From: Corydoras sp. C115
Lineage: Eukaryota; Chordata; Actinopteri; Siluriformes; Callichthyidae
DNA: 64,000 nt
Assembly (NCBI GenBank): GCA_019802505.1
Contig: JAFMOC010000021.1
Span: forward strand, 1,915,001 to 1,979,000
Direction of reading: 5' to 3'
The notes under the pieces were generated by a model. That model saw nothing but the letters and a program-made list of their open reading frames with translations. It was not told the origin of the DNA and did not search any database. The position numbers were made by a program, and so were the translations under genes. Below, one piece after another: positions 47,557 through 63,942 of the stretch (its first letter is position 1; every line of letters starts with the position of its first letter).

Positions 47557-47611
47557 CGATTTGTTTTCACAAACAAATTTCACTGTATTTTGTTGTAAAT
47601 GTTAGATTTTA

Positions 47612-47961
47612 GGGCTGCACGGTGGCTTAGTGGTTAGCACGTTCGCCTCTCAGCGCTAGGGATTCCCGGTTCGAATCCCCATCTGGGTGGAGTTTCCATG
47701 TTCTCCTCGTGTCCGCGTGGGTTTCCTCCGGGTTCTCCGGTTTCCTCCCACAGTCCAAAAACATGGATCAAGCCAATTGAATTCTCAAAATAGCCCCATA
47801 TAGAGCGTGTCTGTGTGAGTGAGTGTCTGCCCAACGATGGATTGGCGCCCTGTCCTGGGTCTATCTGCCCAGCGCCCGAGACGTTCTCCCCTGGATGGGC
47901 ATGGGGAACCCCACCGCGACCCTAATAGAGGATAAAGCGGGAGATAATGAATGAACAAATG
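47612..47961 (+). mobile_element. tRNA-derived SINE, full length
   Basis: A perfect 14-bp duplication, AATGTTAGATTTTA, lies at 47598-47611 and 47962-47975. It sits just beyond the proposed tunar 3' end. Confidence 0.95.
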
Positions 47962-48088
47962 AATGTTAGATTTTACTGATTGCATATCGAGAAGCTGGTA
48001 TTATGAGCATTACTGGAATAAAGTGGAGGTTTTGTCTAATTTGACATTCATAAAAACATAATATATAGCAATGGTAATAATTGAGACA

Positions 48089-48437
48089 GGCAGCACAGTG
48101 GATTAGTGGTTAGCACGTTCTCCTCTCAGCGCTAGGGATTCCCGGGTCAAATCCCAATCAGGGTGGAGTATCCATGTTCTCACCGTGTCCGTGTAGGATT
48201 CCTCCTGGTTATCCGGTTTCCCCCACAGTCCAACATGGATCAAGGTTAATTGAATTCTCCAAAATTGCCCCATATAGAGTGTGTGAGTGAGCGAGCCAAG
48301 TCATAGATTGGCACCCTATCCTGGGTGTATCTGCGAAACGAAATGTTCTCTCCTGGATGGACATGCGGAACCCCACCGCAACCCTAGTAGAGGATAAAGC
48401 GGAAGATAATGAATGGAGATATATATATATATATATA
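48089..48437 (+). mobile_element. Older SINE copy ending in (TA)n
   Basis: Full-length but about one change per 8-10 bases from the young copies (ggcagcacagtggattag head). The tail passes into TA repeats at 48417-48437. No clear target duplication. Confidence 0.88.
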
Positions 48438-51454
<3,017 letters not shown>

Positions 51455-51455
51455 G

Positions 51456-51803
51456 TGGCGGCACGGTGGCTTATTGGTTAGCATGTTCGTCTCTAAGGAC
51501 TAGGGATTCCCGGTTCAAATCCCCATCTGAGTGGAGTTTCCATGTTCTCCCCATGTCTGCGTGGGCTTCCTCCGGGTTCTCCGGTTTCCTCCCACAGTCC
51601 AAAAACATGGATCAAGTCAATTGAATTCTCCAAATTGCCCCATATAGAGTGTGTCTGTGTGAGTGAGTGTGTGCCCAGCGATGGATTGGCGCCCTGTCCT
51701 GGGTGTATCTGCCCAGCGCCCGAGACGTTCTCCCCTGGATGGGCATGGGGAACCCCACCGCGACCCTAATAGAGGATAAAGCGGGAGATAATGAATGAAT
51801 GAA
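51456..51803 (+). mobile_element. tRNA-derived SINE, full length
   Basis: Complete element. Flanks share atatatataaaa, consistent with a target duplication inside the TA tract, though low complexity makes this uncertain. Confidence 0.9.
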
Positions 51804-51825
51804 ATATATATAAAATCACACCCCC

Positions 51826-52215
51826 TTTTTGCTCCATTTATTATTCATGTTCAGTTCCACTTACTGTAAAGATGGACTTTGTAGTCCAACAATTTCATCT
51901 ATTTGTGGACTAGAGTATATACTGTACTGTGTTAGTCCCTTTACTCTGTTCTCTAATGGTCAGGATCCCAACAGTACCTTCACAGAGCAGGTATTATTTG
52001 GTTGGTGCATTATTCCTATCCCAGCAATGTCACTGAGGTGTTTAAGTGAAACTACAGCAGCACTGCTGCACTAAAACCCCCTCATCGCATCAGTGTCACT
52101 GTACAACTACAGTCTGCAATAGTAAAACTACAAAGTTCATCCATATGGTAAGTGGAGAAAATAGACACTAGAGCAAGAAGGGGGTCTGTCCAAATTTCTG
52201 ACTGGTACTGTATGT
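51826..52215. mobile_element. Nonautonomous DNA transposon, copy 1
   Basis: It shares with 54931-55310 the blocks ttccacttac, agcaggtattattt and tacagcagcactgctgcact. The right end reads tccaaatttctgactggtac, the inverse of the left end of copy 2 (gtatcagtcaaatgtttgg). The left end here is lost at the SINE. Confidence 0.75.
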
Positions 52216-53100
52216 ATAATATGAATAGATCCTCTTTATTCAAAACATCATTTTGATTTTTTTTGATGCAACATTATGGCACAGTTAAAATAAATGCCAC
52301 CCTGCATTGTGTTAATTTGAAGATGAAGAATCATTTAAATGTCACTTATTATTTTTCCTGCAAGCATTTTTTCTAATTCGGGCAAGCCTGTCACAATTTA
52401 TTTATTATAAAATTGTTGGTGAAGAGCTTTTCCCAAATGTTTGTGTATTAATAAGAGTATTTAGGTTAATAATGTTAAATAAAAGACATTTCTTTTTAGA
52501 TAAATAAGCTTTTAAAGAACATCCGTGTGGATATCTTAACTACCCCAAAAAGGATTTTGAAAGACTTTGAATGATGATGACAGCTATAGCAGGAAAAGCA
52601 GATCCAGCAGCCCCATCACATGAGCACATCTGCCTTGCTCAAAGACAGATCCATTAAAACTGAAACAAGTGACCTTGACTAAATTACACTCCCACTGTGA
52701 GTGCAGCAGGAGGCTTTTTAAACATGGAAATGCGTGACACTCAGTTAGTGATTTGTTATGGACTCCAATTAAGTATGCTTAAAATAATAATAATACTCAA
52801 ATAATATTTGAGTTTAGGTTGTGATGAAGGATTGGGTAATGGCATTAAAAGTTGGCAACCAATTTTGCTGATAAATCAAAACAATCCATAATGATAAAAA
52901 TACATATAAAAAGGAAAATGGATCCAACATGCAAATGTTTTGGCTACTCTTGGCTTTTCTCCTTATTGTTTATTAAAAAAATAAAAATAAAAAAAACAAT
53001 TTAAAACTAAAAAAATAAGTAAATAAAAAGATTTTAAAAAAATCAAAAGATAAAACGATTTTTATTGTGTCCTAATGCACCCTTACCTTATACTCATAAT
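52216..53100. other. Intergenic; GC-richer patch at 52550-52740
   Basis: The patch is unique and non-coding (cagcagccccatcacatgag onward) and might be a conserved noncoding element. No gene is seen. Confidence 0.35.
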
Positions 53101-53104
53101 TTAT

Positions 53105-53265
53105 TGTCTGCTCTAAATTGCCCCTATCTATATTGTCCCTATATAGTGTGTGTGTGTGTGTGTCCTGGCTGTATCTGCCCAATGACCCCCCCCCCCCCCG
53201 ACCTCTACCACTAGTAATATTACCATGACCAAAGTAGAGGATTGAGTGGAAGGTAATAAGATAAG
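53105..53265 (+). mobile_element. Very old SINE fragment with a C14 run
   Basis: Only tctaaattgcccctat, tcctggctgtatctgccc and agaggattgagtggaagg remain recognisable. Confidence 0.55.
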
Positions 53266-53337
53266 AACGTTAGAGAATCTATAGACTAAATCCTTAGCAA
53301 GAAATTAAGAAAATTACAGGATGCAAGTGTTTTTTTT

Positions 53338-53342
<5 letters not shown>

Positions 53343-53413
<71 letters not shown>
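53343..53413. repeat. (TA)n microsatellite
   Basis: Perfect TA run. Confidence 0.95.
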
Positions 53414-53418
<5 letters not shown>

Positions 53419-54930
53419 CACAATCTGCTATAAAAGTCTTTTTTTTTATTTAAAACAATGAATTTGTTTATGTAAATCCATCTTTCTTTGTGATCACAGA
53501 TCCTTTTTCGAAAGTTTTTTTTTTAAATAACAGGACAAGAACAAGTTTTCTGCCTGCTGTTTGTTAATTACATTCTGCTCTGTGGAAACCAAACCTAAAA
53601 AAACATTTGGCAATGTCTTTCTCTGCCTTATGGGCATTACATCTGCTTTGTTTTCAGCTAATTGTAGTTATTTTAAGGATGCCATGGTTAATGACAAGCA
53701 TGGTTAGTGTCAGCACAAGGTTTAAAGACTTTAATATTTATAAGGCATAGAAAGGAATTTAACTGTCAGTTTCTTAATAGAGTTGGAAACTCAATATGCT
53801 AATTAACATGTGACCTTATCAATTTGGTTGTTTTATTTTTGGAGTTGAAGAGCATGCCTTCTATTTCTCAACTTAAAAACACACAATGTGTCTTTTCGCC
53901 ATGGGTGCTCAACCTCAAACAAGTCTTTGATCTGTCCTATATGACCATTAATTATTTTAAAAAGAGCTGACCCAGAAAAGCAAGATGTACAAAAGAGGGT
54001 TTGTTAACCTAATCATACAGCATTTGAAAACTGCAGCAGGGCTGATTTCTCAGCATGTGTACGCCTGAGCTGGACTTTTTCTACAAGAGGAAATCAATGG
54101 AGGGTAAGTGTTTTTCTTGCTTGGGATTCAATCAAAGCCTAATCTACACCAGAAAACAGTGCAAGTCCAATACCATGACCTGCAGAGCACCTCAATTAAA
54201 TAAGTACATGGCTAAGGCAGTCTCTTTACTTAAAAAAACATAAACAAATTAAGTACATTATTCAATTTTAATATTCAATATCAATGTGAAAATTGTGTAA
54301 TGTAATATGCAACACACTACATTACATGTATATTATGTGTAATATATATAGAACATTTAACGTTCTTTACAATAGCATATACTGATAAACACATCAATGC
54401 AAATTTTGGTCCATAGTGTACAACGTGCTGAATGCCAAAAAAATACAACTATATTTTGAGTTTGATGTTAAAAGTTGCCTTACTCCAATAAGGTCAGTAC
54501 CAGGTGAAAGGCTTTCTTGCAGAATAAGTGTTTTTTTGGTTTTGGAAAAAACTCTCTTTATTTAAATGCAGTTGAAACAATTGATAAACTGAAGATGTCT
54601 TACTTTGAATTATCAGAGTTCTCAGCATTTATGCGAAGCTCGTCAGGCGTTACTGTATCGGCACTTATACAAAGCATAAGGAACCTAGAAAAAACATAAT
54701 AAAAGATAGTTTTGTTACTTGCTGCCCTCTACTGGATCAAATACCATTATTTGTGCGTTTCAGCAGAAATAGAAAATGAGTTAAACAATATCTTAAACTT
54801 AAAAAGTTTTGTGGAAAACTTGAAAAGAAATACATAACTGCATAACCCATCAATATGCAGACATGGTGTAGGTTGCAAGTTAGTGTTAGAGTCTAATCAT
54901 AAAACACTTAATAATCAAGTATAATATACA
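53414..54930. other. Intergenic, SINE-free
   Basis: No gene is seen. 53560-53830 is unique and rich in TAAT cores (gttaattacattctgc, atggttaatgacaagc), a possible regulatory element. Confidence 0.35.
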
Positions 54931-55310
54931 GTATCAGTCAAATGTTTGGACACACTTTCTTTTTGTTCCACATATTGTCCATTTTATCAGTTCCACTTAC
55001 CTGTTTGTAATTCTACAATTACAGACTGCACACAGTACATTGTGTTTGTCCCCAATACTACCACCACAAAGCAGGTATTATTTAAACTACAGCAGCACTG
55101 CTGCACTAAAACCCCCTCACAGCATCTCTGTCACTGCAGAACTGACCAACAATACACCATCCAAATTATACCTGTTCTGTGATGGTCCTGACCAATAGAG
55201 AACAGAGAACCAACAGGGAACAGTATGTAATTGAAAAACTACAAAATCCATCTACATGGTAAGTGTAGACAATGTAGTAAGAAGGCAGGGTTTAAACTTT
55301 TGAGTGGTAC
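54931..55310. mobile_element. Nonautonomous DNA transposon, copy 2
   Basis: Imperfect inverted ends: gtatcagtcaaatgtttgg at the left and aaacttttgagtggtac at the right. It has about 350 bp of non-coding interior shared with copy 1, and no transposase. Confidence 0.78.
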
Positions 55311-55457
55311 TCATACGCTTCATAATGCAAGTGTATAACCTATGTAGCTAAAAAGAACTTGCTCACACATTACCCAGGTTTAAACAATGAATAAAGCGCT
55401 CATGTGATTAAGACTTTGTTTACAAAAGAGTATTTAGTGTGAATAGCTCTCACTCGC

Positions 55458-55800
55458 GGCGGCACGGTGTTTAGTGGTTAGCACGTTCGCCTCTCAGCGA
55501 TAGGGATTCCCGGTTCGAATCCCCATCTGGGTGGAGTTTCCATGTTCTCCCCGTGTCCGCTTGGGTTTCCTCCGGGTTCTCCGGTTTCCTCCCACAGTCC
55601 AAAAACATGGATCAAGTCAATTGAATTCTCGAAATTGCCCCATGAGAGTGTGTCTGTGTGAGTGAGTGTGTGCCCAGTGATGGATTGGCGCCGTGTCCTG
55701 GGTCTATCTGCCAAGCGCCTGAGATGTTCTCCCCTGGATGGGCATGGGGGGCCCCACCGCGACCCTAGTAGAGGATAAAGCGGGAGATAATGAATGAATG
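55458..55800 (+). mobile_element. tRNA-derived SINE, full length
   Basis: A perfect 13-bp duplication, AGCTCTCACTCGC, lies at 55445-55457 and 55801-55813. The A box is damaged (ggtgtttagtgg). Confidence 0.95.
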
Positions 55801-55813
55801 AGCTCTCACTCGC

Positions 55814-57515
55814 TTGTGGTTTTGTTGTACAAGGCTGTTGCTCTGTGCTTGGGTGGCATCCGAGTAAGGTTATGCTCACCCATTGTTTTTGACATTGACT
55901 TGATGTCATACATCTGTTATCAGAACTGTGCAATGTTTCAAAAAGGTATAAATGAAACATTCTATTTGCCCATGTTTCATGCAGACATTTAACTGAAAAA
56001 GAGGTAGGTCAGAGAAAACACTAAAAAAAACATGAAAACAATGTCAATGGTTTAAAGAAAAACTGTCCTAAAATGTTTAATTTATATAATGCTCCTCATA
56101 ATTATTTTGTATATACATACCCATCCAAATTTGTATATCATGGGTGTCTATACAGCATGAAAGAAAAAGAAACAAGCCTAAAGTTGATTTGAATGGTCCT
56201 AACAACAACAAAAAAAATGCTCAGAAAATTAACAAAAACTTTTAAAAAAAATAATAAAAAAAAATTAATTTTAATCCATCCGTGGCTTGTAACACTACTT
56301 ATTTGTCACTGCTTGTTGTTGCATTTAAACTGTTGGGGAAAATCATGGGAAAAGAGCAGTTAATTGCAGTTAATTTAATAAAATTTGTTTAAAACGCTTA
56401 ATCATTTTTTTATACATTACCTTTTGCTGACCTCTAGTGGACATAAATATAACTACTTATTTACATAACTGACTAAACAACAGATCAACACATCATCTGT
56501 CTAAAGCTACGTTAAAACAAAGTTTAAGATTGGCAGTTGATGAATAAATGTCATGATCATAATTATGCAGAGCACCTGGAATCTGAAATCTCGACTCAAA
56601 AGCAAAATTGTATTTAAGAATGCATATTATTCGGTCCTATTATGTTGCATTATCTAGGCTAGAAATAGTTTAATGGCAGTTGATTTTTGTTGTCGACATA
56701 TTATAATGCCTCCTTTTATCCAGTTATACTTTAGACAAAAGAGTCTGTATCCATGTTGAACTTCTTGGTTGATCGTGACATGAGCTTAATTCATTTTCTC
56801 TCAATTCTCTCAGCAAAATAAATACTAACAGCCTTCTAAAACCCTGGTGCCATTGCCTGTGCCAATGAATCTGCTATGTTCTGCTAAATCACACTATAAT
56901 TAAATTACACTACCTACGTTAAGCCTTTGACTGATAGAGGGGCACAGAATCAATTTGTAAGCCTTGTTGATGTTCATTTTATACAAGCTTGAAAGCACAT
57001 GGAAAAAAAGTAATGTGTTTTTTGTAAACAAATCACAATTTTTATGTCCCAAAAAGAGGTCATCTAGACTGTGCAGAAGCATTAAGGATATTGGGCTTGG
57101 AATAAGATAAATGGATAGAACAATAAAAGGTACATTTGTTTGTTAAGTCTAGCACAAATACTAGTTTCTCTGCAGAAATTTACCTTTTGTGAAAATGTTT
57201 TGTTAGTGCACTTAAATCTTCATCAGTGCCTAGGATGGACTCTGTATTAAGGCTGAAAGGGGCAGTTTTATTTTCACCATTTGCTACTTTATTGTAAGGG
57301 TGATCTTATTTATAATAAATGAGTAAAATATAGAATAGTTTGTAGAATTGAGACACCAAGATAAATGTTTTAACCCACGACCTGGTGAACAAAATACGAT
57401 TCAGTGGTGAGGTCTGTAAGGTCAGTTTCCCCTCCATAACAGTTATAATCCAATTGGTCAAACCTTATTTGGGGGCAGAGTCACAGGTCACTTGCAGTTC
57501 ATTTAAATTTGTACC

Positions 57516-57518
<3 letters not shown>
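55814..57518. other. Intergenic, no gene seen
   Basis: AT-rich unique sequence. Confidence 0.45.
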
Positions 57519-57551
<33 letters not shown>

Positions 57552-57789
57552 GTTTTTGTAAATAATTATGCTAAAAACGCTGTGTATGTGAGACACTTTT
57601 ACCTGTTACTTGTTTTTTATTTTATGGATAGCTCATTATGAACCAGTTTTTTGTCTAATTTTAATTCCTAATCTAGCATTTTTTAAGAACAAGCCTAACA
57701 GAATGAACACTTATTGAGGAAAGACTATTAAGCTTACAAATGTCGTACACAATAACAGAATAAACCATCTTCTAAACCAATTATATATT

Positions 57790-57857
<68 letters not shown>
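57519..57857. repeat. T29 run and, at 57796-57857, a (TA)n tract
   Basis: Poly(T) at 57519-57548, then unique AT-rich sequence, then TA repeats. Confidence 0.9.
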
Positions 57858-57859
<2 letters not shown>

Positions 57860-58067
57860 GTGTCTGATAAGACAATTTCATGTGCAGGTTAGAGAAAAAT
57901 GCCGCAGTGACAATTACCTGGAATTTATCTTGTACACAGGCACATTCTTCACAGTTTATGATTAAAACATAAGATAGTTAATATCTAGCTTTAGCTAGCT
58001 CTTTAAAATATAGTCGTATTAATGTCTAATTTTTTTTGCTTGTCTATGATTACATGTAGAAAAACTG

Positions 58068-58860
58068 GCCAAAAGTATTGGGCAACATTACACTAATTAA
58101 TCATTAAATTCAGTTGTTTTATTCAGTCCCACTGCCAGAAGTGCAAACAATTAAGCACCTTGCCATTTACTTTGGACTATTTTATACTTTCAGCTTTGAA
58201 AGAAAATTGGGAGAAGGCTCTTTTCTGTTTTAGCCCGATCATGCTCAGTGCAGAAAATAAAATAAAATTTAAAAAAAGATTCATGAAGGCATAGCTGGAT
58301 GCATTTGGTGTGAAAGAACTTGACTGAACTGCACACAGCCCTGATCTCAACCCAACTAAACACTTTTCAGCGGATTTTGAACAGAATGAATGGGATAGCT
58401 GTGTGGTTAGTGTGATTTTTCTATCAATCTAAAGGTTGCAGGTTTAAGTCCCAGGTCCACCAATGTAGGTCTCTGAGCAGCACTCTTAAACCTCATTGCT
58501 CCAGGAATACAGGGTTGCTGGATCCTGGATAACCCTTTGTTCTGGCCATCATACTTAGAAGTCACTTTGGATAAAAGTATTTACTTAATGACCCAATGTA
58601 ATGTAGCTTGAATAGCTATGTCTTATTTCGGTGTCTAACTACTCAAATGCTCTTCTGGTTGAATAGGCAAACATTTAAACAGACCCACTACAAACTTGAG
58701 CAGAAAGCTATCCAACTGAATGACACAACCACTCCTGTAGGCATCAGGTGTGCTATTATTTTTCCATTTAGTGTATATGAAACTAATTTCTACCCAACCT
58801 GAATACAAATACAAAGCACATGGGGTTTAACATTTGAAGAATGACAAAAAGTATGGGACA
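58068..58860 (+). mobile_element. Tc1-like relic, internally deleted, split by a SINE
   Basis: It begins ctggccaaaagtattgggc, like a Tc1-type terminus. After a large deletion it resumes in the transposase C-terminus: one frame reads DLNPTKHFSADFEQ at 58345-58388, a degraded DLNPIEHLW motif. After the SINE it continues with a stretch reading FWLNRQTFKQ. The frame is broken, and no right inverted repeat is recognised. Confidence 0.75.
58399..58605 (+). mobile_element. Second-family tRNA-SINE inserted in the Tc1 relic
   Basis: It runs tgtgtggttagtgtga ... aggtttaagtccc ... aaacctcattgctcc ... actttggataaaagtattt. The flanks gatagctgtg and aatagctatg suggest a decayed duplication. Confidence 0.68.
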
Positions 58861-60577
58861 AAACTAGAGAGCCAAAACAATAAAATATATTACTTAATAT
58901 TTCATACTTAATTATTCATAAAAAACTATTCACATTCATTTAAATTACATTTGCAATAATATTTCATTTACATAAATTGCCAAATTAACAAAACCGTACT
59001 GCAGAAGCCTGATTCGAATTCTGGCATTTTAATGTCACAACAAGAATAATTATAACCTAAATAGGTGAAGCATTGCTCAACAATATGCTACAGGCAATTT
59101 TTGACTGGCATTACACCAACAGCCCTGTTATAGAAAATATGCAGCAATTGTTAAAATGGATGACTCCTCACTCACTAAAGTGATGCACAAATCCACTGAA
59201 CTGTATCAAAATTGATGACTTCCTAAACTGCTGACAGCTGACCACTCCCTTCTTGCATAAACACTGCAATATTTAAAAATCTTCACAAAGAGGAGGCTTT
59301 AATGCTCTGTCTACACAAATTTAGGAAAGTATTATAACTATTTAGTTATTTGTATATTTATATATAATTCTTAAAATGTAGTTAATTATTTTAAAACTAC
59401 ATTTTTATAAAAAAAATTAAAATAAAAATACAAGCACACTTTTGGAGAGATAAATGAGACAATGCACTTTGTCCATCATTCCTTAGTGAGCAATTTCTCT
59501 TGTATGGCGACAAATGGCACTTGAGGGCAGCTGTGGTAGATGGACAAAGCACTCAGCATTGCTGCTTTTCTGTCTGGAGGGAATTTTGGAAAGGAGAAAG
59601 TCACTTTATCTCTTTTTTAGCTGAAATTATAAAAGCATATATGTACAACTTACTCATTCTGACTGTCGGCAACAGGCCATGGCGACTTTTCTCTTCAATA
59701 AATAAACATATGCCAGATGCTCTGATCAAAGACCTTTTCACCTCCTAGACCAGCTTTTTTATTTATATACTCTGAGGGGCCAGGGGACCAACCATGCTGT
59801 GATCATACTATGGCTTGAAAGATTGAGCTTCATTGCAGTAGACTAGCCAATAAGGGCAGTGATTACTTGTGTTTGAAGCCCAGTTCAGCTGTCCCTTGTA
59901 ACAATTATAAATGTAATATGGAGGGAGACAGTTCATTTTGCCAGCCCAGCTGAGATCAGCTAGCATTCAGAGTGCAATGCAGATCTGCAATGCCTATGAG
60001 GCACTGGCTTCATTCATTGAAAACATTTAGCATATTTCTTCTTTCAGATGCATTTCAAGTGCAGCAATACAATCCCATCCACTAACACTTCTAACAGAAA
60101 GCAGACCAATATAAATCCTGTATTTTTGACCTTCTAATCATAATACTAACAAACTTTTAACAAAAGGTAAAAAAATGTTTTATACTTAAAAACACTGTTA
60201 TTGAAATCTGTTCACATAGATACTTGTTATCAAAACGGCTTTTCTTATGACTTTGTCCAATTCTAATATTACAACTGAAGAGAACATTGAAAGACATTTT
60301 GACTTTTTAATGTCGATTGTAACTTATCTTAGAAAATGTCTTTGCTGTGATTATTGGACATTCAAAGCCAATTATCCCAACATTATAGATACCCACGATA
60401 CTGTAGACGTGTGTTTGTGTGTTCCACACCATGGCATCCTAGGTGTGTTTGATAATGTTGAGATTCAGTGACATAGTGACACACTAAATTCAGATGAAAT
60501 GTTTCTGCTTTTCAGAAGAACTTAACATTCGTAATTGATTGTTGCTTTTATATGTGTTGTTATTTGCTTTCATCATG
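58861..60577. other. Intergenic; possible noncoding elements at 59490-60010
   Basis: The stretch 59490-60010 is GC-richer and unique. Its ORF (59500-59748) has no domain. No gene is claimed. Confidence 0.35.
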
Positions 60578-60624
60578 TAGCACTTTGAGATTTGTGATCA
60601 AATGTAAAGTGCACTACAAATAAA

Positions 60625-60660
<36 letters not shown>
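60578..60660 (+). repeat. LINE-like 3' tail with (TTA)n
   Basis: tagcactttgagatttgtga ... gtgcactacaaataaaattt followed by TTA repeats. This is a typical L2-like retroposon 3' end in fish. Confidence 0.65.
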
Positions 60661-60661
<1 letters not shown>

Positions 60662-61075
60662 GCTGAAATTATTGTATTTGAAAACTTTTACGTCACAAAT
60701 GCTATGGCCCATTTCATATGCTTCAACTAAGTCACAATACCTTGCCATTCTCAGTGTGAAAACAATAGAAAAGTGTTTAACCTTGAATATTATCAGCTTT
60801 TCTTTATAATTATGCAGCATTGTATGAACATGTATCTCATTAGCAAGCGACTGAGAGCAAACTGCATAATGTATGCATTTTGAGAGGTCAGTACCCAGTC
60901 ATCCCTATTCATGCACTAACTAGATCTTACAGCAGACTCATGTAACTCAGTGTTTAATACACGGTGTACTTGATTCTTGAACTCTTTGTTCATCTGTTTA
61001 TAATCTAGGCTTGTGCCGAGATATACTATATATATAAAAAAAGACTTTTATAGCAGATTGTGATATATATATATA
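60661..61075. other. Intergenic, no gene seen
   Basis: Unique AT-rich sequence. Confidence 0.45.
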
Positions 61076-62279
<1,204 letters not shown>

Positions 62280-62336
62280 GAGAGAGCAAGATAAAGAGAG
62301 AGATAATGAAAAAAAATGAAAGAGAGGGGTGAGAGA

Positions 62337-62372
<36 letters not shown>

Positions 62373-63539
62373 GTGAAAAGAGAGTGAGAGCGCGAAAGAA
62401 AGAGTAAAATAAAGAGATATATAATGAAAAAGTGAAAGAGAGGGGAGTGAGAGAGTGCGAAAGAAAGAGAGAGATATATAATGAAAAAGTGAAAGAGAGG
62501 GGAGAGAGAGAGAGAGAAAAAAGAGTGAGAGAGCAAGAAAGAGAGAGATATATAATGAAAAAGTGAAAAAGAGGGGAAGAGAGAGAAAGAAAAGAAAGAG
62601 AGAGCGGAAAGAGTGAGAGAGCAAGAGATAAAGAGAGAGAGTGAAGAGAGTGAGAGAGCTCGAAAGAAAGAGAGTAAGATAAAGAGAGCGATATATAATG
62701 AAAAAGTGAAAGAGAGGAGAGAGAGAGAGAGTGAAAAGAGTGAGAGAGCAAGAAAGAGAAATATATATAATGAAAAAGTGAAAAAGAGGGGAAGAGAGAG
62801 AAAGAAAAGAAAGAGAGAGTGGAAAGAGTGAGAGAGCAAGAGATAAAGAGAGAGAGTGAAGAGAGTGAGAGAGCTCGAAAGAAAGAGAGTAAGATAAAGA
62901 GAGAGACATATAATGAAAAAGTGAAAGAGAGGGGAGAGAGAGAAAGAGAGTGGAAAGAGTGAGAGAGCAAGAGAGAAAGAGCAAGTAAGATAAAGAGAGA
63001 TATATAATGAAAAAGTGAGAGAGAGGGGGGGAGAGAGAGAGAGGGGGTGAAAGAGTGAGAGTGAGCAAGAAAGAGAGTAAGATAAAGAGAGATATATAAT
63101 GAAAAAGTGAAAGAGAGGGGGGAAAGAGAGAAAGAAAGAGAGAGTGGAAAGAGTGAGAGAGCAAGAGAGAGAGAGAGAGAGAGTGAAGAGAGTGAGAGAG
63201 CGCAAAAGAGAGTAAGATAAAAGAGAGAGAGAGAGATATATAATGAAAAAGTGAAAGAGAGGGGAGAGAGAGAGAGTGGAAAGAGAGAGTGGAAAGAGTG
63301 AGAGAGCAAGAGAGAGAGAGTGAGAGAGTGAAGAGAGTGAGAGAGCGCAAAAGAGAGTAAGATAAAGAGAGAGAGATATATATAATGAAAAAGTGAAAGA
63401 GAGGGGAGAGAGAGAGAGTGGAAAGAGTGAGGGAGCGCGAAAGAAAGAGTAAGATAAAGAGAGAGAGAGATATATATATAATGAAAAAGTGAAAGGGAGA
63501 AAGAGAGAGAGTGAAATGAGAGTGAGAGAGCGTGAAAGA

Positions 63540-63560
<21 letters not shown>
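62280..63560. repeat. Polypurine minisatellite with 215-bp higher-order duplication
   Basis: GA-rich units are each marked by tatataatgaaaaagtgaa. The ATG of this marker falls at 62424, 62482, 62555, 62698, 62770, 62913, 63007, 63099, 63243, 63385 and 63481, so spacings cluster near 72, 93 and 143. The pairs 62555/62770 and 62698/62913 are both exactly 215 apart, showing a tandem higher-order duplication. Confidence 0.9.
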
Positions 63561-63588
<28 letters not shown>

Positions 63589-63930
63589 ATAAAAAAGAGA
63601 GGGTGGAGAGAAGAGCAAGAGAGAGCAAGAGAGAGTAAAAAGAGAGTGAGTGAGTGAGAGAGAGAGATCTGGTAAAAACAAGTGAGTGGGATGAAGAGTG
63701 CGACACAGCGGCGCAAAACCTCCCAAATGAGAAAGCTTGAGAAAAGCAGACAAAGCGACGGACAATAAGAGGCGAGTCCACGCGGACAGACGATGAGACA
63801 GAGCGTGAGACAGTCAGCGAGATAATCAGACAGACAGTCTCACTCAACAGAGAGGGAGGCAAGGCGGGAAAGAGAGACGATACGCATTAACTTAAATATT
63901 AGAGCAGAGAGAGAGAGAGAGAGAGAGAGT
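63561..63930. repeat. GA-rich flank, partly CpG-bearing
   Basis: GA runs at 63541-63585 and 63906-63930 enclose a less repetitive, CpG-richer stretch at 63700-63870 (cagcggcgcaaaacc, aagcgacggac). This could be the edge of a CpG island. Confidence 0.55.
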
Positions 63931-63942
63931 AGAGGGAGTTAC

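Larger units (their letters stand above)
45410..47575 (+). ncRNA. tunar: tunar/megamind terminal exon
   Basis: TUNAR (TUNA; zebrafish megamind) is a vertebrate neural transcript first described as a lncRNA. In mammals it was reported to bind PTBP1, hnRNP K and nucleolin. The exon opens after the polypyrimidine acceptor tatttttgtttcag (AG at 45408-45409), carries the microprotein ORF 39 bases in, and continues through a long 3' region. That region includes a C-rich run (45954-45972) and a less AT-rich block at 46610-46830. The proposed end follows AATAAA at 47551. Boundaries are inferred from signals; no transcript was seen. Confidence 0.6.
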
